NCBI GenBank assembly: GCA_028023455.1
Contig: JAQFVV010006335.1
Span: 62,001-126,000, forward strand
From: Epiperipatus broadwayi
Taxonomy: Eukaryota; Onychophora; Udeonychophora; Euonychophora; Peripatidae
Direction of reading: 5' to 3'
DNA length: 64,000 bases
The notes under the pieces were generated by a model. It saw only the letters and a program-made list of their open reading frames with translations, had not been told where the DNA came from and made no database searches. Position 1 is the first letter of the stretch. Each line of letters begins with the position of its first letter. Position numbers and translations under genes: made by a program. Of the stretch, positions 21,831-32,981 are shown piece after piece.

Positions 21831-22450
21831 ATGTTATCTTCACTATATTCAGACGATTTTTTTCTTTCTAGTACCTTCCCATATTATAGAAATTTCATAT
21901 TTCTAATTAAACTCAAATATCTATTGTATATCATTTGTAATATGCTAAATCAATATCTAATACAATTGTAATTTGCCTCTAATATTCAAGCTAAGATTAG
22001 AACTATGTCAAATTTATTCTCTAGATAGAGAAAAAATGTATATATTAATCATTTATCAGACAGAATACCCAACAACATTGATATCATTTTATTAGATTTG
22101 AAAATTGCTTCATTGTAAATTGAAAGATTTCACGTTGTTTATTTATATATTATATTTAGTGAATTAAATGTGAAAGTGTTTTAAGCTTCATGTTCTTAGT
22201 TCAGAATGCTTAAGTCTGACTTATTTATATATATAAATTTAAGTAGAGAAGAAGGTGGATTCCATCTTTTTCTCATAGTTCTAGCTTGTGTTCTTGAATT
22301 GAGAGTTTCATGTGCAGCCATTATTACACCCAATTGGCTGTCACATAAGCATTTTTAAGCACTGCTGTCCTAGGTTTTAGCCTTTCACATTATTGTTACA
22401 TTATAATGTATTTTTATTTTATTAAAATGCTACATGAAGTTTATTAACTG

Positions 22451-22515
<65 letters not shown>

Positions 22516-23166
22516 AAAATATTATAAACTATACCCAATTTTAGTAACAATAAAAATATCATTAATGTGAATTGCCAGCAAATGTGTTTCAAGACCCTAA
22601 AAAAGGAAGTTTAATTGTAAATGCAAAAGTTTATTATGCTACATGACTTGGACAAGCCAGAGTCTAACTGTAAGGGTTTAGCAAATGGAAGATGTTGCAT
22701 GAAACCTATTCTTTTATTGATATCATTAGTATATTATCAAATTCTACAAATTGGAAAGAGAAAGTGCAATTCTAAATTAGTTATAATTGAATAATGAGAT
22801 CTTTGTAGAGAGAAATAATATTGAAGTAAAATTTATATGAAAAATGCAAACTAAAAAGCTACAAAGTGTAAAGGTAATTTTATTACATCCAAAAATATTT
22901 AATTCGACTAAAGATGTCTGAGTTCAAATTTAGCCAATAAAATTATTCCTTATAACATAAGTATAAATCTACTGCATGCACCTGCAAGTGATAAATTAAT
23001 TTATATCTTTCATGTAAGCACTAATGTGTCTTTTTAGATGCAATATTTAAATTATATATGTGAATATATAAAATCTGATATAATAAAATTGATTTCAGTA
23101 CCATGGCTAAATTTAATACTTTGTTATACACAATACTACTACTCTTTATTTAATGTCTATAACTAA
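21831..23166. other. Unassigned AT-rich DNA with an (AC)n(AT)n tract
   Basis: The microsatellite at 22,451-22,511 runs from (AC)n into (AT)n. A short imperfect inverted repeat lies near 22,310-22,350 (gtgcagcca with tggctgtcac). No gene seen. Confidence 0.6.
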
Positions 23167-23228
23167 AGAATATGCATGTAAAAATGTGATATTAGGGACC
23201 TAATATCGCATTTTTACACGCATATTCT
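23167..23228. repeat. Near-perfect 30-bp inverted repeat
   Basis: Arms 23,167-23,196 and 23,199-23,228 are separated by two bases and mismatch at two positions. In the plus-strand transcript one mismatch becomes a U.G pair. The loop is so tight that it is essentially one long palindrome. Confidence 0.85.
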
Positions 23229-24530
23229 TGAGGTTAAAACCTTAGTAAATATTACTTACGTAATCAATGATCAATGTGCATTTAAATAAATTTATAATTA
23301 CAACTTTAAATGTCTATAATAAAATAATAATTTCTTAGAATTCAAATAAGTATGAAGCTATTAAACTGTTATGCCTCAATGAATTATTGATATTAACTAA
23401 AAAAATACTTCAAATTTAAAAATAAAATAATAAGGTTTATTTACAAACAAAAAAATAAAGTAATAATAAATATTTACAAGTTTTGTTTTGAAAAAGTAAG
23501 TTAGTTATTGAATTATTGTATTTGTAAAAACAACTTTAAGAAAAATGTATGTACGAGTATGTGTATGTGTGTCTTTAAAATGTATAATATCTAAATCTGA
23601 TAATCCTATCTAATATTTTAAGCTTGACATCAACATACACACTCTTAAAAAGGTTAATAAATATATATATTTTATTCTTAAAAATATCTATCTATATTTT
23701 TTATATCATAAATCAAGTAATGCTTTTATAATAATAGTCATTTTACAAATTACACTAAATCTAAAATATTAATTATGCCTTAAATTTTGCTTTTACTATT
23801 TAAATGTGTATTGAATAATGATAAGTATACAACATTTATAATTAAAATTATTAAAGGAAGAATAATTTTAATAGATAAATATGTAAGTGTGTATTATTAT
23901 TCCATTGATTATTATTAATAAATAAAAGTTATAGTCTAAAAAAGATTTGATTATTAGCATTTGTTACCAATATTACCATAAAACTTAGGATTATGGTTTT
24001 CACCTTTATCAGTGACATCTTCTGTAATATTCCCCTTACATAAACATAGTCATAGGATTCAGTAGGCATTTTAATTATTAGATAATATCCAAGTATTTTT
24101 TAAGGTTACTACAATCCATGGCAAATCTAATAGTTTGTTAGCTTTGAGAAGTCAGCCTAGCATTTGTGTGCATTCCAATTATTTATAAATATATTGACTG
24201 AGATGAATTTATGTTTTCTCACTCTACATGATTTATATTCACAGTACATTACAAAATACATTACAAATCCAGAATCTATTGTTAAAAATATGTAAAATAC
24301 AGATTTTGAAAAAAAAAGTGTTTATTTTTTGCTGAGCCTTAGTTTTCTGTTACTCAGTAACTAAAATAATGTAGTCTTCTTTTTATTAGCTTGTGAATGT
24401 AAGATTCTCCATTTCATTTTAATAAAGTCATTATTATCATTAGATATAACTTAAAAAATATTTTATTTTTAATTTTAATCAATAAATTGTTTACTCACTT
24501 TCCATTTATTTAAAATTTATATATAATAGG
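23229..24530. other. Unassigned AT-rich DNA
   Basis: No recognisable gene, RNA or repeat. Open frames are short. Confidence 0.5.
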
Positions 24531-24620
24531 AAAAAACTCTCCATACAGTAGTACTACTTAGTACACTGAGTGGCACTGCTGCATGGAAAACTGGTGATCA
24601 TGTGATGTTTGGTGGTACTA
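24531..24620. repeat. Short piece of the copy A family ends
   Basis: aactctccatacagtagtac followed by an inverted partner, cactgagtggcactgctgcatgg, looks like the two termini of the copy A family joined with almost no interior. The gatcatgtgatgtttgg tail is shared with the copy at 34,489-34,655. Confidence 0.5.
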
Positions 24621-24623
24621 TAC

Positions 24624-24798
24624 ATATATTTACTAAACATAAACTTATTGTTTTTTTATTTATTCACTTATAGATTATAGGGGGATAATAACTGTTGATA
24701 TATCCTGTTGATATATATATATATCAACAGTTATTATCCCCCTATAATCTATAAGTGAATAAATAAAAAAATAATAAGTTTATGTTTAGTAAATATAT
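24624..24798. repeat. Long inverted repeat with 80-bp arms
   Basis: Arms 24,624-24,703 and 24,719-24,798 are reverse complements apart from small changes in the T-run, with a 15-base loop region. The loop is a (TA)-rich sequence, and (TA)n follows the right arm. It could be a foldback element or a recent inverted duplication. No TIR family was recognised. Confidence 0.9.
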
Positions 24799-25377
24799 AT
24801 ATATAATGAAACAGATAGGCTGTTCCTCATATAAATATTCAAAAGACACCCCCCCCCATTTAAAAACGTCTAGCGCGATTCAGTCTAATTGGGAACGCAA
24901 TAAAGCTGTGATTTGTTTAAAAAAATCATATTTTTAATTTTGTGATTGATGGATTTAAATAAAATGTTAAGTTATCTTATTTTTTTTTATCTGTCTCAAT
25001 AAAAAAAGAAAAGAAATTAATTATCCAATCATTAAAAAGAAAAAAAGAAAAGATACTTGAGTTAAACTGAGGCAATATTCAAATCAGGCACGTCGTCGGA
25101 AGAAAAGAAATTTTTTTTTCTCTCTCTCGTCTTACACAGAGAAGCAGAACATATTAAATTTTTTTTTTAAAAAGAAAGTGTATTACTTAATTCTTTTGAG
25201 AGATTAAAATATAGTTTTAACAGAACGCAAAAATGGAAAAAGAAACCTTTGCTAGAGGAATTATGATAATAATGGGGTAATTTAGCGGCTTCACTCTCTC
25301 CACGCTGTGCCATGACTTTCCATAGATGAAATAACCTGCCTTCTTTAGAATAAACTAGACTGCAAAACTGGAAGGTA
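24799..25377. other. Unassigned sequence, locally CpG-containing
   Basis: Contains a C run at 24,851-24,859 and CpG-bearing stretches (acgtctagcgcg near 24,867; gcacgtcgtcgg near 25,087), unusual in this window. No coding region recognised. It leads into the minisatellite block. Confidence 0.45.
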
Positions 25378-25656
25378 ATTATGTTATAAAATATTAAGAC
25401 ACCTTTATCATACGTTATAAAGTGAAGTTATGAAATAACTACATAGAATTTGTTTTATAAAATATTAAAACATCTTTATCATACGTTATAAAATGAAGTT
25501 ATGAAATAACTACATAGAATTTGTTTTGTAAAATATTAGAACACGTTTATCATACGTTAGAAAATGAAGTTATGAAATAACTACATAGAATTTGTTTTGT
25601 AAAATATTAGAACACGTTTATCATACGTTATAAAATGAAGTTATGAAATAGTTATA
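25378..25656. repeat. 71-bp minisatellite, about four units
   Basis: Units contain gaagttatgaaataactaca, tagaatttgtttt(a/g)taaaatatta and tttatcatacgtta. Neighbouring units differ by a few bases, and the last decays into atagttatatgcaaa. It abuts an unrelated-looking 87-bp array. Confidence 0.9.
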
Positions 25657-25697
25657 TGCAAATTTATTTATAAAAATATTTGAACGTATTTACTATA

Positions 25698-26413
25698 TAA
25701 ATTATAAATGCTTCAATTACTAAATGATAAATGCTCCACAAGCCAAACAGAATTTATGTGTATGAATATACCCTTATATTTGACTAAATTAGAAATTCTT
25801 TAATTACTAAATTATAAATGCTCTACAAGCCAAACAGAGTTTATGTGTATAAATATACTCTTATATTTGACTAAATTAGAAATGCTTTAATTACTAAATG
25901 ATAAATGCTCCATAAGCCAAACAGAGTTTATGTATATGAATATAATTTTATATTTGACTAAATTATAAATGCTCCACAAGCCATACAGAGTTTATGTGTA
26001 TGAAGATACTTTTATATTTGACTAGATTAGAAGTGCTTCAATTACTAAATGATAAATGCTCCACAAGCCAAACAGAGTTTATGTGTATGAATATACCTCT
26101 ATATTTGACTAAATTAGAAATGCTTTAATTACTAAATGATAAATGCTCCACAAGCCAAACAGAATTTATGTATATGAATATACTTTTATATTTGACTAAA
26201 TTATAAATGCTGCAATTACTAAATGATAAATGCTCCACAAGCCAAATAGAGTTTACGTGTATGAATATACTCTTATATTTGACTAAATTATAAATGCTGC
26301 AATTACTAAATGATAAATGCTCCACAAGCCAAACAGAGTTTATGCGTATGAATATACTCTTATATTTGACTAAATTATAAATGCTGCAATTACCAAATGA
26401 TAAATGCTCCACA
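25698..26413. repeat. 87-bp minisatellite, about eight units
   Basis: Units contain taaatgctccacaagccaaa, cagagtttatgtgtatgaat and atatttgactaaatta. One unit near 25,960 is internally deleted. Because 87 is divisible by three, the minus strand stays open over three units with a 29-residue repeat; this is a by-product of the period, with no other sign of coding. Confidence 0.92.
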
Positions 26414-26494
26414 AATCAAGAATTGCTAAGTTTAAATTTTTACCAATCAATAATGATTCATAAAATAATGAAATGCTGTATAAACCATAAATGC

Positions 26495-26930
26495 TTGACT
26501 GTTTCCAAGCTTCTTCTCATAAATGAATCCAAATGAACTATTGTTGAATTAGAATATTTCCAAGCTTCTTCTCATAAATGAATTCAAAATGAACTATTGT
26601 TGAATTAGAATATTTCCAGGCTTCTTCTCATAAATGAATCCAAATGAACTATTGTTGAATTAGAATATTTCCAAGCTTCTTCTCATAAATGAATTCAAAA
26701 TGAACTATTGTTGAATCAGAATATTCCCAAGCTTCTTCTCATAAATGAATTCAAAATGAACTATTGTTGAATTAGAATATTTCCAGGCTCCTTCTCATAA
26801 ATGAATTCAAAATGAACTATTGTTGAATTAGAATATTTCCAAGCTTCTTCTCATAAAGGAATTCAAAATTGAACTATTGTTGAATTAGACTGTTTCCAAA
26901 TGTCTTCTCATAAATGAACTTGTAAATGAA
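26495..26930. repeat. 55/56-bp minisatellite, about seven to eight units
   Basis: Units contain tttccaagcttcttctcata, aatgaattcaaaatgaacta and ttgttgaattagaata. Two length variants (aatcc or aattcaaa) are interspersed. The phrase cataaatga is reminiscent of the neighbouring array's taaatgct, so a common origin is conceivable. Confidence 0.92.
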
Positions 26931-29664
26931 CTATTGATAAAAAAAGGAACTGCTTCTAACTCTTTCATAAGTAAAAATGAAGATGAGTTATCATGTGAAT
27001 AGAAATGAACTTTGTTAGAAATTGCTAATTAATTGTTATTTAATAATTTTTTTTTTGTTACTAAAAATTAAATTGGTTATCCAGTTATCCAATTTTGTTT
27101 TATTTTATTGCATCACTCATCAGTTACAGCACTGGTTCATGAGAATTTCATGCTTCCTGAGCTACGTCTGGCATAACTAGATCTAGGCAAGTCAGGTTGT
27201 AGTGAGACAGAACTCTAATGGCACTTTTTGGGAAACCAAACATAGAAATATTTAGATGTTTCCATTCTCTATCGTACTACATCCTCTGATGAGCAGGAAA
27301 TATTGTTGTAGGAGGCATTAACATCTGCATTAGGAATGTCAATTGATAGCTCCTTCCCACAACATGCTCATCAGAAAATTGTTACAGCTGATGTAATAAA
27401 ACGGCTGTATGCGGGTCCGATTACAATATATATTGTAAGAATACATGAAAACAAACACACACACATCAATCTTAAAGACTATTACCACCAACAATAGTCA
27501 AAAACATATTGTTAATGATTGACTAATAACTTTGTGTATATTAGTCATTGAAAATTATATTTGAACTATTCTGGACAATTGTAAATAATAGATAGTTAAA
27601 CTTCAAAAAAAAAAAAAAAGCAAGCAATTCCAAAATTATCAAAGGAAAAAAAAACAATAATTAAATATTAATATATGTTAATCCACTATATGATTCAAGT
27701 GACATCATAATTAAAAAATATATAAACTAAAATCGACTGTGAAAAACAATATAAGAATGTGATGGAATGTCTAGCAGAAAGATAAAACAAAAGACTTATT
27801 TTCTTTAAAAAAGGAGACTTGAACATGACAGTAGTTAGTTAATACACAGCTTAACAATACCTAAACTTGAATCCACTACTTAAAACTATATAACAACTGC
27901 CATTGAACTACCATATCTCCAAAAGAAGAAAATAATACCAGGAAATAGAGAAAAAAACTATGTGTCTGAATATGAATGGACTAAATATTTTGTAAAGACA
28001 CTTTACAATTCATAGAATTATCACTATTTATAATAATACTGAATTTTCCTGGTAAAAGTAAGAAATCACCTCAAGCTTATTTTGAGGATATGTAAATTTA
28101 TAAATTCACTATTAATTTTTAACAAAACCAGGAACATCAAGTAAATTTATCAACACAATTACATAGCTATGTCTGGCTAAAAAAATATCTTAGAAAAAAG
28201 TGTATGCCATACAACCATGATTTTAAATTTGAGTTTTAATGGAAATCAGCTTTTACCTATTCAGCTGAATATAATGCCATAATTTTTTTCAACAAATCAA
28301 GGAATATTCTTAGATTGAAAGGGATATTGTACATGAAAAAATAGAATCACCAAAGAATATTCGAACAGCATTCACACATCAGAAAGTGGATTTTAAACAA
28401 AAAAAAACAAAAGATTCCTGAAAATAAAATTCCTTGAATATTTATGAATATGAACTGTCACTAAATGCAACTTTGACTCATCTAGTCAGAATTAATATTA
28501 TACATAAAATTTTCTTTGTATTTTATTTAATTTTTTTCTTTTGATAATAGGTTAAATTTTATCCATCTGTAATTTAAGACTACTTAAAGGGGAGATTGTG
28601 AATATTAGTATTCTCAAATTATTAATAAAATGGGTATACATAAAAACCCCAAGCTTGATTAATAATAAGTTTAACTATTTACAGGCTAAAAAGTATGACA
28701 TTATTACTTTATGAAATATTAGATACCTACACTAGTACAGTTATAATGCTTAATCTTAAATTTGAAATGTTTCTTACAATTATTATATTAATTAGATCTT
28801 TGTTATTCAGAATATATGACTAAAACTCTTGTATAATTGATTTTTACTATCATATTTTCATATTGTTAAAAAGAGGTTCTCAAAATATAAAATAATACAA
28901 AATCTTATTTCTGGGATATATTCTCTAAGGATAGGAATGTTAGTTTGTGTATGCATACTGCTATTTGTATGAAGATTTAAATTTAGTTTGCATCATTGGG
29001 CTAATGATACATTATGACTTGATTGACAAATATTGAAGAGATGAATCAAAGGATGATCATGCTTAGTCAATTCTTCATTTAATTAATGCATATCTCATAT
29101 ATTCTGTTGTAATATAATTCTAACCAAATTTTGTTATTGTTAATGATTTTATTAAATACTTATTATCACAATCAAAGTCGTCATTATTTATGTACTCCAC
29201 AATTCACCACCTTACATCATAGCATATGATTTGTATATAAGCATGAATTAATCATGCTCTGAAGTAGAATACATGTATATTCTGCCTGTGTTTGAATACC
29301 AGGGCACAAGATGAGCAGATTAGAAGGAAAATGAAAAAGGGCATATTAACTTGAAGTTCCTCCCATCTTATTATTAATACTTTCATGATGATATAGATTG
29401 AAGTAAGTTATTTCAATGATAATGTTGAGATAAATGCTTTCAGTGAGAAAAAACTCATGCATTTATACATATCATCTAATCATTGGACATAAAACTCATG
29501 TTTTAGTCAACAACTGCTCATCCCAATACATATGCTGCCCAAATCTGTGAAGCTGTTAAATAAGAGGTTAGGTTACATTTCATTTTGTAACATATAGGGT
29601 CTTTTGATTAGGCTATTTTATTGTCCATTGCACATTTTCAATCTAGTACAATTGCTCATCCCAT

Positions 29665-29667
<3 letters not shown>
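26931..29667. other. Unassigned AT-rich DNA with one GC-richer patch
   Basis: A patch at about 27,110-27,440 is less AT-rich and contains an imperfect inverted repeat: ctgatgagca near 27,286 faces tgctcatcag near 27,365, with further pairing (gttgtaggagg with cctcccaca-like sequence). It may be a non-autonomous repeat unknown to me. The rest shows no gene or RNA. Confidence 0.45.

Positions 29668-29735
<68 letters not shown>
29668..29735. repeat. (AT)n microsatellite, left of the Penelope ORF
   Basis: About 34 AT units. The Penelope coding sequence becomes readable 11 bases after it, so the 5' part of that element has been lost at this tract. Confidence 0.95.
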
Positions 29736-29740
<5 letters not shown>

Positions 29741-29745
29741 TGTAA

Positions 29746-30717
29746 GAGGAAATTATTATTAAAAAGAATTGTTTATATGTAAAATTATTTGTCAGATATG
29801 TTGATGATTGTTTATTTGTTGTTGAGAATGGTAAATTGAAGGAATTTGTAAATGAGTTTAATTGTTTTGATCCTTCTATAAAATTTGTGTTAGAAGGAGG
29901 GGGGTTAGATTTTGGTAAGTTAAAATTTTTAGATCTTTTGGTGATTAGAAATATAGAAACTAATTGTTTATTGTGCAGTCATTTAGTTAAAAGTAAAGAA
30001 TTAAGATCTATAATTAAACCTGATAGCTATCAGTCTGTATCTCATAAAGTAGCTGCTTTAAGGAATTATTGTCTTAGGAATATTAAATTAAATAATTCTA
30101 GTGGGGTAGCTTTGTTTCAGAAATATCAATTTTATAAAGATTATTTAAGTGTTGGATACTCTGATAAATTTGTTAAAAGTATTTTATTTAATAGTAATAT
30201 TTGTAAGGATGTAAAGGTTAAAGAAAAATATGATTTTATTTCTTTGCCATTTAAATTGTCTTCTTATAAAATTGTGTGTAGAAATAGTAAATTGTTTGGA
30301 AATAAGAAAATTGCTTGGAAAAGGGGTGTTACATTGAATAATTTATTGAATAATACAAAGGAAGTTTTTGATAGAAAGACTATTCCTGGTGTGGTATATT
30401 TTATTCCTTGTTTATTTTGTAAGAAGGTTTACATAGGTCAGAGTAGTTTGAGTTTAAATGAAAGAGTAAAGGTTCATAAAAGTAGAGTTAAAAATAGATA
30501 TCTTAGTTCTGCTTTGTATGTCCATGAAAAAGATACAGGCCACACTATTGATTTTGATGAAGCTAAGGTTGTCTTCTTTGAGAGAAATGAAATCAAAAGA
30601 AGAATTAAAGAGTCTTTATTATTGAAAATTTATGATTCTGAAGCAATTAACTTATTTAAGAGTTCTTTTAATATTAAGGGTGGATGGGAAGTGAATGGAT
30701 TTGTGGGTAGTTTTTAA
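29746..30717 (+). pseudogene. Penelope-like element: 3' part of RT plus GIY-YIG endonuclease
   Basis: Open for 323 codons after an upstream TAA at 29,743, without a start codon, so it is the C-terminal part of a larger polyprotein cut at its 5' end. Residues 17-21 read RYVDD, the catalytic reverse-transcriptase motif, and are followed by the RT thumb region (KFLDLLVIRN, residues about 60-70). From about residue 215 comes the GIY-YIG nuclease: GVVYFIPC, CKKVYIGQSS, then ERVKVHK with the conserved Arg. This RT plus GIY-YIG order, including the IPCxxC lead-in, is diagnostic of Penelope-like elements, which use the nuclease to open target DNA. The frame carries no internal stop, so the copy is fairly recent despite truncation. 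The palm and fingers upstream of YVDD are missing. Confidence 0.85.
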
Positions 30718-30861
30718 TAGTATATATAATGTGTGTGTTTTTTTTTTTTTTATTATTTCTTTACACTTGAGAAGTCTGCTTGTAGCAGTGAAACCTTAGG
30801 TTGTGTTTTAATATTATTTTTATTCTGGTCTGGTTTAATTTTAGATTTGGGGTAGTTTTGA

Positions 30862-30863
<2 letters not shown>
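30718..30863 (+). other. 3' untranslated tail of the Penelope element
   Basis: Contains a poly-T run (about 30,740-30,752) and AT-rich sequence up to the next (AT)n tract. The true 3' end of the element is not visible. Confidence 0.4.

Positions 30864-30933
<70 letters not shown>
30864..30933. repeat. (AT)n microsatellite, right of the Penelope ORF
   Basis: About 35 AT units. Together with 29,668-29,735 it brackets the Penelope fragment. Confidence 0.95.
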
Positions 30934-30934
<1 letters not shown>

Positions 30935-30936
<2 letters not shown>

Positions 30937-31105
30937 TTGAAGTGCAGTACTGAAAAAAGATTAATGAAGCACAAATTGTTATATAAGCATGTGAAAAGTA
31001 AAAATAATAATGATTTAATGACTGCTTCAGTTTTCTTGGTTTGTAAAAGGATATGTAAATATAAATTTAAGTTTGATATTGAAAGTGTTAACATTCTTCA
31101 ATGAA
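30935..31105 (+). pseudogene. Second Penelope-like GIY-YIG tail
   Basis: An open stretch of about 55 codons ending at TGA near 31,100 reads TEKRLMKHKLLYKHVKSK and then KYKFKFDIESVNIL. This matches the layout of the GIY-YIG C-terminal half (S-x-x-x-R-x-x-x-HK, then a hydrophobic FDFD-like strand) in the neighbouring element, but the sequence is clearly different. It is the tail of another or diverged Penelope element in the same orientation. Head-to-tail partial copies are typical of Penelope elements. Confidence 0.55.
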
Positions 31106-32740
31106 GCAAGGAACTATAATAAATACAAATTAAGGAGGCAATTTTAATAAATAGAAATAACAAGAATATAATTAATAGACAAGCTGCTAACATTAAAATT
31201 TGGGATTAATTGGATTTGAGTATAACAGTTACTTCCATTATGTTTTTTGAATTTAACAGCAGTTGAGGAGAGTTAAGGAATTAACTAAATGTACATCTGC
31301 AGATTGATTTACTGATGCAAATTTTATATTCTAAACAAATTGAATATATTTTAAATTTTACAAGTTAATTATAAAACATAATCATGAATATTATAATACA
31401 ATCTCTCTAATTCAGATTAAATGATTGAAAGTGTAACTAAAAAGAGCTTTTCTTAATTTACACTTTCAAGTGATTAATCTGAAATACAATTGCATAAGAA
31501 AAGTTTAAAATTGCAATCAAATTATAAGCTTTATAATAAATATTTGTTATTTTTATTCTAGTAGGATCTCTTTTATTAATCATTGTTGTTATTGTCCAAT
31601 CATATGTGAATGGCTTTCCAGGAATCTTATGGTTTGATGTTCTCACCAGTAAATCCCAATTACTTAAATATCAATGGCTGAACATTCAATAAAAACATTC
31701 TTAAATTTTAACAATCATAAATAGGATAAATAAATTTTAGATGATAAATTTAATGACATATTCTCTGATGATGGAAAATGGTCATACCTGACCTGTGAAC
31801 TCTTAGTTGTAGCAATATATTGTCATGAAACAAATTGAATAGTAGCTTAAATTAGTTATATAGCAAAGATGCATGGTAAAATGTTTAATAATTGCTATGA
31901 TTAGACTAATAAATTTATATATCATCTTGTGTGAGTGTGAATATTTAATATATATGCATAAATAATTTATAGTCGTTAAACTCTCAGATGCTCATAAAAA
32001 TATATTTTAATAAACAAAGTTGATAATAGCTTGTATTAGTTATATAACAAACTGCATAATCAAAAATAAGATTAGAAACTGTAATGACAGACTGATTAAT
32101 AAATGTATAGATCACAATATGTGTGTACATGTGCGTACTCAATATAAATAAATGTAAACTTATAAATAAATATTAAAAAATACAATAACTAAAATTTAAA
32201 AAAAACAACAAAACATATAAACATCACTTAGGAACCCTTTCAACTATCCCCATAGTCTTTGTCAAGTAATAATTTGAAATGTCAACTTTATATATAAATG
32301 CTTGACAAATTATACAATATCAAGTAAATGATGAAAAATATATCCATAGAGTTAATTTTATGCTTAAATATTTAGTAAATGAAATTAGTTTACAGATTTT
32401 ATTATACTATCAAATATTTTATAAAGAAAATGTATTTTGTAAATTGTAATTAGTATGTAATGAAAGGTAAGAAAAAATAAATAATTTATTTAAGTTTTAA
32501 TGTGTGCAAATGAATTTGAAATACGTAGTTTATGAAAATGTATCATAATTTGTAATACTTGCCTGCTGGATAAAGGTTTAAAGAAATAATTGGGTCTTTC
32601 TGATAGTAAATTGAGATCAAATATAAATATGATATTAAAATTTATAAAGCACTAAAATTGAGAAAGTTGTGGAAAAAAATTCATGGTCTGATCATGATTA
32701 TTTTTTTATCATTACTGTAAATAAATAAATAAAAAATCAT
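31106..32740. other. AT-rich DNA with a degenerate two-unit repeat
   Basis: 31,838-31,945 and 32,020-32,127 resemble each other in order (tagcttaaattagttatata versus tagcttgtattagttatata, then actaataaa...atagatca) with a spacing of about 180 bp. Otherwise unassigned. Confidence 0.5.
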
Positions 32741-32757
32741 TTATATATATATATATA

Positions 32758-32923
32758 TCCACAGATGGGTTCTACCAAAACGCCCATCAAATATGTTTGT
32801 TTACATAAACGTCAGAGTAGTTAGTATTCACTATCTCTAACTATAATTCCACTAACTACTCTGACGTTTATGTAAACAAAACATACGCTTGATGGGCGTT
32901 TTTGGTAGAACGCCATCTGTGGA
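32758..32923. mobile_element. Foldback element with arms of about 70 bp
   Basis: Arms 32,758-32,824 and 32,852-32,923 are reverse complements apart from small gaps, starting tccacagatgg and ending ccatctgtgga. The loop is 27 bases. Short (TA)n runs lie on both sides (about 32,741-32,757 and 32,972-32,981). The arms contain CpG-bearing cgcccatcaa and aacgtcagag, unlike the flanks. No protein. It is probably a MITE or foldback transposon; the superfamily is unclear. Confidence 0.75.
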
Positions 32924-32981
32924 CATAAATACAAGCGTTAGCAAGTTTTTTAACTTGCATTTTTGTTTATCATATATATAT

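Noticed and set aside
26125-26412. Minus-strand protein of 29-residue repeats
   Set aside because: The minisatellite unit is 87 bp, a multiple of three, so an open frame is automatic. The frame breaks where a unit has an indel, and there is no start context or domain.
27286-27375. Two CTGATGAGCA motifs facing each other, possible hammerheads
   Set aside because: Neither is followed by a helix II plus GAAA at the right spacing; the region is just an imperfect inverted repeat.
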